Assembly (NCBI GenBank): GCA_016794585.1
Contig: JAEUJM010000015.1
Location: forward strand, 62,001-126,000
Direction of reading: 5' to 3'
Source: Acidimicrobiales bacterium
GTDB taxonomy: Bacteria; Actinomycetota; Acidimicrobiia; Acidimicrobiales; DATDAH01
Length of the DNA: 64,000 nt
In this document: positions 34,572 to 43,238 of the stretch, piece after piece
Layout: every line of letters starts with the position of its first letter
How positions within the stretch are numbered: the stretch's first letter is position 1
Made by a program: the position numbers and the translations under genes
The notes under the pieces: model-generated
Databases searched by the model: none
What the model was told of the DNA's origin: nothing
What the model saw: only the letters and a program-made list of their open reading frames with translations

Positions 34572-34832
34572 GTGAGTGCACAGACAGCTGACAACTCGTG
34601 GCAGATGAAGGCAGCGTGCCGGGGGCCACAGGCCGCCGTCTTCTTCCCGCCACCGCAGTTCGAGCGCAAGGACGAGAAGCTCGACCGTGAGGCGCGGGCC
34701 AAGGAGATCTGCGCCACCTGCTCGGTGAAGGAGCCCTGCCTCGACTACGCGGTGTCGATCCGCGAGCCGCACGGCATCTGGGGTGGTCTCAACGAGAGCG
34801 AGCGCAAGGCCATCCTGGTCCGCGTGAGCTGA
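34572..34832 (+). CDS. WhiB-family iron-sulfur transcriptional regulator
   Basis: 86 residues from the GTG at 34572, preceded by AAGGGGGGCG, a strong ribosome site; a longer frame to 34515 is unlikely. The four cluster cysteines are C16, C47, C50 and C56 (CATCSVKEPC), and the signature turn GIWGGLNESERKAI follows near residue 69. WhiB proteins bind a [4Fe-4S] cluster, sense redox or NO and act with the primary sigma factor. The placement near the ArsA pair recalls the whiB4 region of mycobacteria; the subclass itself cannot be fixed from sequence alone. Confidence 0.95.
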   Translation: MSAQTADNSWQMKAACRGPQAAVFFPPPQFERKDEKLDREARAKEICATCSVKEPCLDYAVSIREPHGIWGGLNESERKAILVRVS

Positions 34833-34903
34833 CGGCGGCGGCGGGCGCTCGCTCCTACTGAGTCACGGCGGATCTCCTCGGGGCCGGGTGTCCCATCGAG
34901 GAA

Positions 34904-34933
34904 GGATCCCCGAATTTCACCAAAAGGGGGTCC
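34904..34933. terminator. Hairpin behind whiB
   Basis: GGATCCCC and GGGGGTCC form an 8-bp stem with one G-T pair and a 14-base A+T-rich loop, 72 bases behind the whiB stop and 26 before the HEPN gene. Confidence 0.4.
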
Positions 34934-34958
34934 TCCACATCTGGCGCTGGGTGCCGAT

Positions 34959-35906
34959 GTGAAGCCCGTGAGTGCGCTGCAGAGCTACCGCGCCCAGGTC
35001 GGGGTGGCGTTCGAGGTGCTGGCCGAGGGGCTGGCGCCGTACGTGGACCTTCACATGGCCGCCCACATCCCCGACGACGAGTGGATCCTCGTCGCCGCGG
35101 CCAAGCTCGGCAAGCGGGCCGACTTCCTCGTCTCCGTGTCGGATCCGCAGTTCCAGCTCGACGTGCTCAACCGCTTCTGGGGCCCGGTGTTCGCCCGCGA
35201 CCTCGATCCCGGGCTGCGCAACGTGATCGGCGAGCTGCGCGAGGCCCGCAACCAGTGGGCCCACATCGACGACGACAACCCCATCGAGCTCGACGACGCC
35301 CTTCGCGTGTGCCAACTCGTCGAGGAGCTGCTGGCCGGCGTCGGCGCCGCCGGCATCGACCAGGTGTCGGCTTTGTCGGACGAGCTGCGGTGGGCCTCGG
35401 TGCGTCAGGACTCGGCCGCCCGCGGCGTCAGCGAGGCCGATGCGCTCATCACCCAGCTGGCCGAGCTCCAGGCCGAGCGGGCGGAGCTGCAGGAGCGGCT
35501 CGACGAGGCCAAGCAGGAGGCGGCGTCGGCGACCGGTCGCCAGCGCGCCGTGGCCCGCCAGCTCGCCGAGCTGCAGACCCAGTACGCCGCGGTGGCCGAC
35601 CTGCGCAGCCGCTACGTCAACCTCCAGCGCCAGCTGCACGAGCTCGAGGCGTCGTCTTCGGACGGCCACGACACCCTCACCCTGGCCGGGCACGCCCGGG
35701 CCCATGCTGACGAGGACACCGACGCCGCGCTGGCCGGGCTCACCGACGAGTCGGCCGAGCTGCGCCGCAAGCTGGCCGATGCCCGCACCGCGCTCGAGAC
35801 CGTGAACCCCGCCGAGACACCGGAGGGCCAGCGCTGGATGTGGCTGATCGCAGGGCTGCTGGTGAGCCTGTCGATCGTCATCATGCTCGTCGCCACCGGC
35901 GTCTGA
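34959..35906 (+). CDS. Swt1-type HEPN domain protein with coiled coil and C-terminal membrane helix
   Basis: 315 residues from a GTG. Residues about 5-130 look like a Swt1-type HEPN domain: YVDLHMAAHIPDDEWILVAA, FWGPVFARDLDPGLRNVIGEL and then REARNQWAHID, which contains the HEPN RNase motif Rx4H (RNQWAH). Residues about 150-285 are a heptad-rich coiled coil (LITQLAELQAERAELQERLD and following), and residues about 290-312 are one transmembrane helix (WMWLIAGLLVSLSIVIMLVA), so the HEPN domain would hang in the cytoplasm from a membrane tether. HEPN domains are often RNases in toxin or antiphage systems. No antitoxin partner gene is adjacent. Confidence 0.78.
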   Translation: MKPVSALQSYRAQVGVAFEVLAEGLAPYVDLHMAAHIPDDEWILVAAAKLGKRADFLVSVSDPQFQLDVLNRFWGPVFARDLDPGLRNVIGELREARNQWAHIDDDNPIELDDALRVCQLVEELLAGVGAAGIDQVSALSDELRWASVRQDSAARGVSEADALITQLAELQAERAELQERLDEAKQEAASATGRQRAVARQLAELQTQYAAVADLRSRYVNLQRQLHELEASSSDGHDTLTLAGHARAHADEDTDAALAGLTDESAELRRKLADARTALETVNPAETPEGQRWMWLIAGLLVSLSIVIMLVATGV

Positions 35907-35956
35907 CGAGGTCGGATCGACCCGGTCCGCCCGGCCCCGATCCCGGGCGCCGCCGG

Positions 35957-35962
35957 TAGCCT
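35957..35962 (+). promoter_or_regulatory. -10-like TAGCCT of the fxsA-nudix-MBL unit
   Basis: TAGCCT lies nine bases before the ATG at 35972; GAAGGG in between may also serve as a ribosome site. Confidence 0.35.
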
Positions 35963-35971
35963 TGAAGGGCG

Positions 35972-36499
35972 ATGTTGCTGCTCCTGACGCTCCTCTTCCT
36001 GGTGGTTCCCATCGTGGAGCTCTGGGTGATCGTGGCCGCCGCGCAGACCTTCGGCGTACCCCAGACCCTCGTCGTCCTGGTGCTCATCAGCTTCGCCGGC
36101 GCCTACCTCTGCAAGTGGGCGGGCCTCGGCGTCCTGATGCGCATGCAGAAGACGGTGCGCTCGGGGTCGGTCCCCACCCGTGAGGTCGTCGACGGGTTCC
36201 TGGTGCTGCTGGCCGGCGCCTTGCTGCTGACGCCGGGCTTCTTCACCGACCTTCTGGCGCTCTCGCTGCTGTTCCCACCCACGCGTGCCGTGGTCCGAGC
36301 CGCCATCCTGCGCCGCTACCAGCACAAGCTCGTGGCCTTCGGCGTGCACGACGGCGCCAAGGTGTACGACACCGTCTTCGCCTACCGCGACCGTCGCGGC
36401 GACGTGGTCGATGTCGACGAGGTCGACGAGGTCGATGACTTCGGGCCGCCGGCGTCCCGTCCCCCGTCGGGCGGGCCGCTGATCGAGCTCGGCCCGTGA
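35972..36499 (+). CDS. FxsA family membrane protein
   Basis: 175 residues. The FxsA domain fills residues 1-125: LFLVVPIVELWVIVAAAQTFG, LVVLVLISFAGAYLCKWAGL, and GFLVLLAGALLLTPGFFTDL followed by LLFPPTRAVVRAAIL, which is the family's most constant part. E. coli FxsA counters F-exclusion of phage T7; the general role is unknown. The C-terminal 50 residues are acidic (VDEVDEVDD). The stop overlaps the NUDIX start. Confidence 0.9.
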   Translation: MLLLLTLLFLVVPIVELWVIVAAAQTFGVPQTLVVLVLISFAGAYLCKWAGLGVLMRMQKTVRSGSVPTREVVDGFLVLLAGALLLTPGFFTDLLALSLLFPPTRAVVRAAILRRYQHKLVAFGVHDGAKVYDTVFAYRDRRGDVVDVDEVDEVDDFGPPASRPPSGGPLIELGP

Positions 36500-37251
36500 C
36501 GGCCACGCTCCCCGTGGGCGCCGGTGACGCCGTGGCGGTGCGCGATGCCGCCACCGTCTTGTTGGTCCGAGACGGCGAGCGCGGTCTCGAAGTCGCCATG
36601 CTTCGGCGCCGCCTCGACTCGGGCTTCGTCCCCGGCGCCTACGTCTTCCCCGGCGGCGCCGTGGACCCGGGTGACCGCTCCCCGCTCTGGGCGTCGCGCT
36701 CGACGGGCCACGACGACGCCTCCGCCTCGGCGGTGCTCGGCCTCCCCGCCGGCGGGCTCGCCTTCTGGGTGGCGGCCGTGCGCGAGTGCTTCGAGGAGGC
36801 GGGCCTGCTCGTCGCCCGCCACGAGGACGGCCGGCCCCTGCGGCTGGCCGATCCTGACCTGGCCGCCCGCTTCGACCGCCACCGTGCCGCAGTCGACCAC
36901 GGCGACGTCGACCTCCTCGACGTCGTCGCCGAGGAGGGCCTGCTCCTCCCACTCGGCGAGCTCCACTACTTCGCCCACTGGATCACGCCCGAGCGGGCGC
37001 CGCGTCGCTACGACACGCGCTTCTTCGTGGGGCGTGCGCCCGACGACCACCTGCTCCGCCACGACGGCGACGAGACCATCGCCGCCCTGTGGGCGCGCCC
37101 GGCCGACGCCCTCGACCGGTTCTCGGCCGGTGGCTTCGAGCTGATCCGGCCCACCGAGCACAGCCTCGAGATCCTCAGCGCCTATCCCGATGCCGACGCC
37201 GTGCTGGCGGCCGCCGCCGCCGGCCCCGTCGGAATGGAGACCCCATCATGA
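36496..37251 (+). CDS. NUDIX hydrolase
   Basis: 251 residues from a GTG overlapping fxsA's stop (GTGA). The Nudix box is split by an insert: GAYVFPGGAVDPGD at about 44-57 and, 40 residues later, AVRECFEEAGLL (RExxEExG core). This long-loop arrangement is typical of the CoA-pyrophosphatase/NUDT19-like group. The C-terminal half includes HYFAHWITPERAPRRYDTRFF, also typical of NUDT19-like proteins. A nucleotide-derived diphosphate is cleaved; substrate not certain. An MBL hydrolase starts inside its stop. Confidence 0.88.
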   Translation: MTATLPVGAGDAVAVRDAATVLLVRDGERGLEVAMLRRRLDSGFVPGAYVFPGGAVDPGDRSPLWASRSTGHDDASASAVLGLPAGGLAFWVAAVRECFEEAGLLVARHEDGRPLRLADPDLAARFDRHRAAVDHGDVDLLDVVAEEGLLLPLGELHYFAHWITPERAPRRYDTRFFVGRAPDDHLLRHDGDETIAALWARPADALDRFSAGGFELIRPTEHSLEILSAYPDADAVLAAAAAGPVGMETPS

Positions 37252-38117
37252 GCATCACCGACACCACCGAAGCCCCGCCGCCGCCCGAGATGATCGTGGG
37301 CGTGGCGCGTGCGCTCAGCCCGCTGGTGCGGCGCATCCTCGCCCCCAACCCGGGGATCATGACGGGGCCCGGCACCAACACGTACCTGGTGGGCATCGAC
37401 GAGATCGCGGTGATCGACCCGGGGCCCGCCGACGACGAGCACCTCGATGCCATCGCCGGTTGCGGTGGTGACCGCATCCGCTGGATCGTGCTCACCCACA
37501 CCCACGAGGACCACTGGCCCGGCGCCGCCGGCCTGAAGGAGCGCACCGGCGCCGAGGTGCTCGCCTTCAGTGCCCCGGAGGGGGTCGATGCCGCGGTGGT
37601 GGACACCGTCATCGAGGACGGCTTCCAGATCGAGGCCACCGAGTTCCGCCTCACCGCGGTCCACACCCCCGGCCACGCCTCGAACCACCTCTGCTACAAG
37701 CTCGAGGAGGAGCACACCCTCTTCTCCGGCGACCACATCATGGAGGGGTCGACGGTCGTGATCCGCCCGCCCGACGGCGACATGGCCACGTATCTCGAGT
37801 CGCTCGAGCGGGTGCGGGGCATGCGCCTGCGCAAGATCGCACCGGGCCACGGCCACGTCATCGAGGACCCCAAGGCCGTCCTCGAGCACTACGTCAGCCA
37901 CCGGGCCGAGCGCGAGGCGTCGATCCTCGCCGCCCTCCAGGGGGAGGGCACCGCCACCATCGACCGCCTGGTCGAGGTGGTCTACGTGGACGTCGACGAG
38001 GAGCGCCACCCCATCGCCCGCCACACGGTGCACGCCCACCTGCGCAAGCTGGCCGACGAGGGCCACGTCACCGGCGACGACCGCGACGACCTCGACGCCG
38101 CCTGGCACGCCGGCTGA
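37248..38117 (+). CDS. MBL-fold metallo-hydrolase (LACTB2-like)
   Basis: 289 residues from the ATG at 37248, which overlaps the NUDIX stop (ATGA). The zinc motif HTHEDHWPGAAG is at about residues 85-96, VHTPGHASNHLCY gives the next His, FSGDHIMEGS the bridging Asp and PGHGHVIEDP the last His. A C-terminal winged-helix-like tail (TVHAHLRKLADEGHV) is characteristic of LACTB2-like hydrolases. LACTB2 is an endoribonuclease in animals; bacterial members may act on RNA or thioesters. The NUDIX-MBL neighbourhood close to ArsA and WhiB is shared with mycobacteria. Confidence 0.9.
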   Translation: MSITDTTEAPPPPEMIVGVARALSPLVRRILAPNPGIMTGPGTNTYLVGIDEIAVIDPGPADDEHLDAIAGCGGDRIRWIVLTHTHEDHWPGAAGLKERTGAEVLAFSAPEGVDAAVVDTVIEDGFQIEATEFRLTAVHTPGHASNHLCYKLEEEHTLFSGDHIMEGSTVVIRPPDGDMATYLESLERVRGMRLRKIAPGHGHVIEDPKAVLEHYVSHRAEREASILAALQGEGTATIDRLVEVVYVDVDEERHPIARHTVHAHLRKLADEGHVTGDDRDDLDAAWHAG

Positions 38118-38131
38118 CGGCGCGGGGCCCG

Positions 38132-39262
38132 TCAGCGCAGCCGGAAGGCCTGCACCGGCTCGTCGTAGCCCTTGACCCGGGTCGGCGGCAGTGCCTCCAA
38201 ACCGGACCTATCGCCGAGCAGGTCGCGCACGCCGTCGGACACCACGACGCCGCCCGGGTCGGCCAGCTCGACCAGGCGGGAGGCGGCGTTCACCACCCGG
38301 CCGTAGTAGTCGCCATCGCGGGTGAGCACCTCACCGGCGGCCAGGCCCACCCGCAGCGGCGGCACCGAGGGGTGGTCGGCGAACTCCGAGGCGAGGGCGA
38401 TGGCGAGATCACAGGCGTCCGCGGGCTCGGTCAGCACGAACATCACCTCGTCGCCGATGAGCTTCACCACCCGGCCGCCGTGGTCGGTGACGAGGTCGAC
38501 CACCTCCCGCTCGAAGGTGCCGATGGTGGCGACCAGATCGCCGGTCGGGAGGGACCGGGCCATCGCCGTGTAACCGACCATGTCGGCGAAGCCGACCACC
38601 AAGCGGGCGGTGGTCGACGAGCCCTCGGCATCGGTGGCCCACTGTTGCTCGGCGGCGAGGGCGATGGTGCGTCGCAGGATGATGTCCACCGCTCGAACCG
38701 TCTGCGGCATGAGCACCTCGGTCAGGTCGGTGTAGGCGTCGGCGACCTCGACGTAGCGCACCCCCGAGCTCAGCAGCGGCACCTCGAACGAGAGCCGCAG
38801 CGCCGCGACCGCAGCATCGCCGATGCGGGCCACCGAGGCCCCCACCACCCGCAGGAGCTGGAGGGCGGTCTCCGGCTCGAGGACCGACAGGGAGGAGAGG
38901 AGGCCGAAGAGCTCGGCCTCCTCCTCGGTCACCGCGCGATCGTCGGCTGGAGGCTCGGCGAAGCCGAGGGCACGCCACGCCCGTCGGGCGGTGGCGAGGT
39001 CCACCCCGTGGCGTTCGGCGGCCTCGGCGAGGGTGAGGCGCGGCGATCCGCCCCGGAGGTTGAGGTCGGCGCTGACCGCACCGAGGACTCGGAGCCGAGC
39101 GCCCGGCACCTCGGGCAGGGTGGCGCTCACGCGTTCGAGCTGATCGAGGGTCGCGCCTCGATCGAGCAGATGCCGGGCGAAGGAGAGGATCTCGTCGGCG
39201 TCGGGCGCGTCGGGATCGACGATGCCGCGCCGCACGAGCTCCTCCGGGTCCACGTCCGCCAC
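38132..39262 (-). CDS. Class III adenylate/guanylate cyclase domain protein
   Basis: 376 residues from the GTG at 39262; a GTG at 39340 would add 26 residues without family character. The N-terminal half has an HTH-like turn LTLAEAAERHGVDLATARRA near residue 75 and a helical linker. The cyclase domain (about 205-370) starts LVVGFADMVGYTAMAR, where D and the second metal region are kept, and has GGRVVKLIGDEVMFVL with the second catalytic Asp, VGLAAGEVLTRDGDYYGRVVNAASRL with the transition-state N/R region. It probably makes cAMP from ATP. The input signal is unknown; the linear arrangement is frequent in actinobacteria. Confidence 0.88.
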   Translation of the reverse strand: MADVDPEELVRRGIVDPDAPDADEILSFARHLLDRGATLDQLERVSATLPEVPGARLRVLGAVSADLNLRGGSPRLTLAEAAERHGVDLATARRAWRALGFAEPPADDRAVTEEEAELFGLLSSLSVLEPETALQLLRVVGASVARIGDAAVAALRLSFEVPLLSSGVRYVEVADAYTDLTEVLMPQTVRAVDIILRRTIALAAEQQWATDAEGSSTTARLVVGFADMVGYTAMARSLPTGDLVATIGTFEREVVDLVTDHGGRVVKLIGDEVMFVLTEPADACDLAIALASEFADHPSVPPLRVGLAAGEVLTRDGDYYGRVVNAASRLVELADPGGVVVSDGVRDLLGDRSGLEALPPTRVKGYDEPVQAFRLR

Positions 39263-39347
39263 GGCGTCAGTGTCGCACCTGTCCAGCGGTGCTTCGGCCG
39301 ACGTCTCGACGCGATCGTCTCGACTCGCCCGATCCCACACGTCGCAC

Positions 39348-39376
39348 TTGGCCGGACGGGGTTTCGTCGGGATACG
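39348..39376 (+). promoter_or_regulatory. Promoter of the aldehyde dehydrogenase gene
   Basis: TTGGCC (39348-39353), 17-base spacer, GATACG (39371-39376), leaving a 37-base leader with a strong AGGGGG ribosome site before the ATG at 39414. Confidence 0.35.
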
Positions 39377-39413
39377 TTCGCGTCACACACGCCAAGTCCA
39401 GGGGGACTGACAC

Positions 39414-40925
<1,512 letters not shown>

Positions 40926-40928
<3 letters not shown>

Positions 40929-41144
40929 GGGGGCTGCCCCCGCGCGTCGGGTCTCCCGTGGGTCCCGCTCGGCGGGTCCTGTCGGCGGATTCCGTTTCGG
41001 GCCATGCTCGCTCGGTCCTCGCTGCGCTCGTCGCTCGCTGCGCGTGGCCCGAAGCCGTTCCGCCGCCACCCGCCTTGCTTTCGTGCCGGCTCGCCGACGC
41101 ACCAACCCCGTCGTTCGGGCGGCGGGCTGCGCCTGCCGCGGCGG
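40926..41144. repeat. Intergenic repeat, copy A
   Basis: Begins at the stop codon of the aldehyde dehydrogenase gene with a GGGGG-CTG-CCCCC hairpin. The core (about 40973-41073) runs from GGGTCCTGTCGGCGGA through TCCGTTTCGGGCCATGCTCG to GTGGCCCGAAGCCGTTCCGC, and a trailing GGCGGCGGGCTGCGCC. Copy B follows the next gene in the same way. Confidence 0.85.
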
Positions 41145-41150
41145 TAGCGT
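41145..41150 (+). promoter_or_regulatory. -10-like TAGCGT of the aldo/keto reductase gene
   Basis: TAGCGT seven bases before the ATG at 41158, directly behind repeat copy A. Confidence 0.4.
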
Positions 41151-41157
41151 GCCGCGG

Positions 41158-42150
41158 ATGAGCGCCGACGGTGACCGGGTCCGCTTCGCCGGGCTGGACA
41201 AGGCCTTCGCCCCCATCGGGGTGGGGTGCTGGGCCTGGGGGGACAAGTCGACGTGGGGGATGGGCGGCTACGACTCGACCCTCACCGAGGCCACCATCGC
41301 CGAGGCCTTCGAGGCGTCGGTCGAGGCCGGCGTCACGCTCTTGGACACCGCCGAGGTCTACGGCGGTGGCGAGAGCGAGCGCATCATCGGGCGCCTACTG
41401 GCCTCGAGCGGCGTGGAGCGCGACCGCCTCGTCATCGCCACCAAGTTCATGCCGTCACCCTGGAAGCTCGGCGTCAAGGGTGCGCTGCGCTCGGCGCTCG
41501 AAGCCTCGCTCGACCGCCTCGGCGTCGACCGCGTCGACCTGTACCAGATCCACGGTCCTGTCAGCCTCCGCTCGCACCGGGCGCTGGCCGACGCCCTCGC
41601 CGCCGTCGTCCACGACGGCCTGGCGTCCGCAGTCGGGGTGTCGAACTACTCCGAGCGCGAGATGACGGCCATCCACGGCGAGCTCGCCCAGCGGGGCGTG
41701 GCCCTCGCCTCGAACCAGATCGAGTACTCGATCCTGCGCCGGCGCCCCGAGAACGTGGGCCTCATCGCCGCCTGCCAGCGACTCGGCGTGGTACCTCTGG
41801 CGTACTCACCCATCGCCCAGGGCCGCCTGACCGGCAAGTACAGCGCGGCCAACCCGCCCCCCGGCCGGCGCAATTTCTCCTCGCACCCGATGGAGAAGAT
41901 CGACCCGGTCGTCGAGCACCTGCGCGCCATCGGAGAGCGCCACGACGGCCGCACCCCCAGCCAGGTGGCGCTGCGCTGGCTCGTGCAGAAGGGTGCCGTG
42001 CCGATCCCCGGGGCCAAGAACGCCAAGCAGGCTCGCGAGAACGCCGGCGGCCTCGGCTGGGCCCTCACCCCCGACGAGATGGCCCGCATCGACGCCGTCT
42101 CCCTCGACGGCGTCCGCACCCTCCAGTCCCGGGTCTGGCAACACGGCTGA
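41158..42150 (+). CDS. Aldo/keto reductase
   Basis: 330 residues from the ATG at 41158. The catalytic tetrad is complete: LLDTAEVYGGGESE (Asp and Tyr), IATKFMPSPW (Lys) and LYQIHGPVS (His). IGVSNYS-type segment SAVGVSNYSEREM and the cofactor-binding PIPGAKNAKQARENAGGLGW are present, the latter indicating NADP(H). It reduces aldehydes or ketones; the natural substrate is unknown. It sits between two copies of an intergenic repeat and between aldehyde dehydrogenase and DUF779 genes. Confidence 0.93.
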   Translation: MSADGDRVRFAGLDKAFAPIGVGCWAWGDKSTWGMGGYDSTLTEATIAEAFEASVEAGVTLLDTAEVYGGGESERIIGRLLASSGVERDRLVIATKFMPSPWKLGVKGALRSALEASLDRLGVDRVDLYQIHGPVSLRSHRALADALAAVVHDGLASAVGVSNYSEREMTAIHGELAQRGVALASNQIEYSILRRRPENVGLIAACQRLGVVPLAYSPIAQGRLTGKYSAANPPPGRRNFSSHPMEKIDPVVEHLRAIGERHDGRTPSQVALRWLVQKGAVPIPGAKNAKQARENAGGLGWALTPDEMARIDAVSLDGVRTLQSRVWQHG

Positions 42151-42430
42151 GGGGGCTGCCCCCGCGAGATCCGGTTTCCCGCCGGCCGGGTCCTGTCGGC
42201 GGAGTCCGTTTCGGGCCATGCTCGCCGCTCCTCGCTGCGCTCGTCGCTTGCTGCGCGTGGCCCGAAGCCGTTCCGCCGCCACCCGGCCGGCTGGCTCCGT
42301 GTCTCACCACCCCGTTTTGCGGGCGGCGGGCTGCGCCCGCAGCGTGGCCCGAAGCCGTTCCGGCGCCACCCGCCGATCTGGTCATGTGCAGCACCACGGC
42401 TCGCCACCCCGTTTTGCAGGGGGTCGGTGG
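42148..42430. repeat. Intergenic repeat, copies B and C
   Basis: Copy B starts at the stop codon of the aldo/keto reductase gene with the same GGGGG-CTG-CCCCC hairpin as copy A; its core runs about 42187-42285. A shorter copy C repeats GTGGCCCGAAGCCGTTCC at 42344-42361. CACCCCGTTTTGC occurs twice (about 42308 and 42409). The whole 309-base gap up to the DUF779 gene is repeat-derived. Confidence 0.82.
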
Positions 42431-42447
42431 TTGGTTGCGTCGGTGCC

Positions 42448-42453
42448 TACGCT
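42448..42453 (+). promoter_or_regulatory. -10-like TACGCT of the DUF779 gene
   Basis: TACGCT six bases before the GTG at 42460; supports that start. Confidence 0.4.
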
Positions 42454-42459
42454 CTCGGT

Positions 42460-42894
42460 GTGCGCGTGAAGGCAACTGCTGCTGCGGAGGCGGTGGTGCG
42501 CCGCGCGATCGAGGCGCGGGACGGGGCGTTGACGATCACCATCGGAACGGGGTGTTGCGAGTCGACGGCGCCGTTCCTGTACGAGGACTTCTGGCCGGGA
42601 CCGGATCAGGAGGTCGTCGGCGAGGTGGCCGGGGTGTCGGTCTACGCCCCCGAGTACCTGCGCCGGCTCTACCCGGGTGACGACGCCGTGGTGGTGGACG
42701 TCTACGAGGGGCCGGCCGAGTCCATGTCCATCGAGACCGAGTGGGACTGCCGCCTCATCCTGCGCGGGATGGGTGTCGACGCCGGCCAGACCGACGACGA
42801 CGCGTGCGCCGTCCCCTTCCCCGACCCTCCCGCGCAACCTCGCAAGGTCGTCGGCTCCCTCCCTCCCGGCCTCGCCAAGCTCCGCATCCGCTGA
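42460..42894 (+). CDS. DUF779 family protein
   Basis: 144 residues from the GTG at 42460. The family core is seen: VRRAIEARDGALTITIGTG, then CCESTAPFLYEDFWPGPDQE and a later YEGPAESMSIETEWDCRLILRG. DUF779 proteins are short cytoplasmic proteins very often encoded next to acetaldehyde/aldehyde dehydrogenases; the paired Cys and nearby acidic residues suggest metal binding, but the role is not established. The last about 30 residues (Pro-rich) are variable. Confidence 0.88.
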   Translation: MRVKATAAAEAVVRRAIEARDGALTITIGTGCCESTAPFLYEDFWPGPDQEVVGEVAGVSVYAPEYLRRLYPGDDAVVVDVYEGPAESMSIETEWDCRLILRGMGVDAGQTDDDACAVPFPDPPAQPRKVVGSLPPGLAKLRIR

Positions 42895-42930
42895 CCCTGG
42901 AGGCGGCGCTCCTTGGCGGCCGACCTCCCT

Positions 42931-43049
42931 TTCTCGGAAGCGTCAGGCCGCTGCACACGGTCTCAGCCTTCCCAGAACCCGGAACCGGCGCCCGGTCCCT
43001 GCTTCTCGGAAGCCTCAAGCCGCCTGAGGCGGCCGATCGCTTCCGAGAA
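42931..43049. repeat. Hairpin and direct repeats in a 344-base gene-free gap
   Basis: TTCTCGGAAGC occurs at 42931-42941 and 43003-43013, and its exact inverse GCTTCCGAGAA at 43039-43049. The last two form an 11-bp perfect stem enclosing a smaller perfect hairpin CCGCC-TGA-GGCGG (43020-43032). The gap 42895-43238 lies between converging DUF779 and mrp genes; beyond these structures I see nothing in it. Confidence 0.65.
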
Positions 43050-43238
43050 CTCCGGGACGTCGGAGCGCCGGCTCGAACGGCGCCACAGGACGTGACCCCG
43101 CGTCCCCTTGCCCCGTTGTTCGCGCCTTTTGCAGCATTCGGCCGCGGCGGCCGAAGTGATGCCTGGCCTGCGTCGCGAGTTCCCCCCGCAAGCAGGGGTC
43201 GGGCCGATTCTCGGATACCGGATCGGGGACCGGACCCG

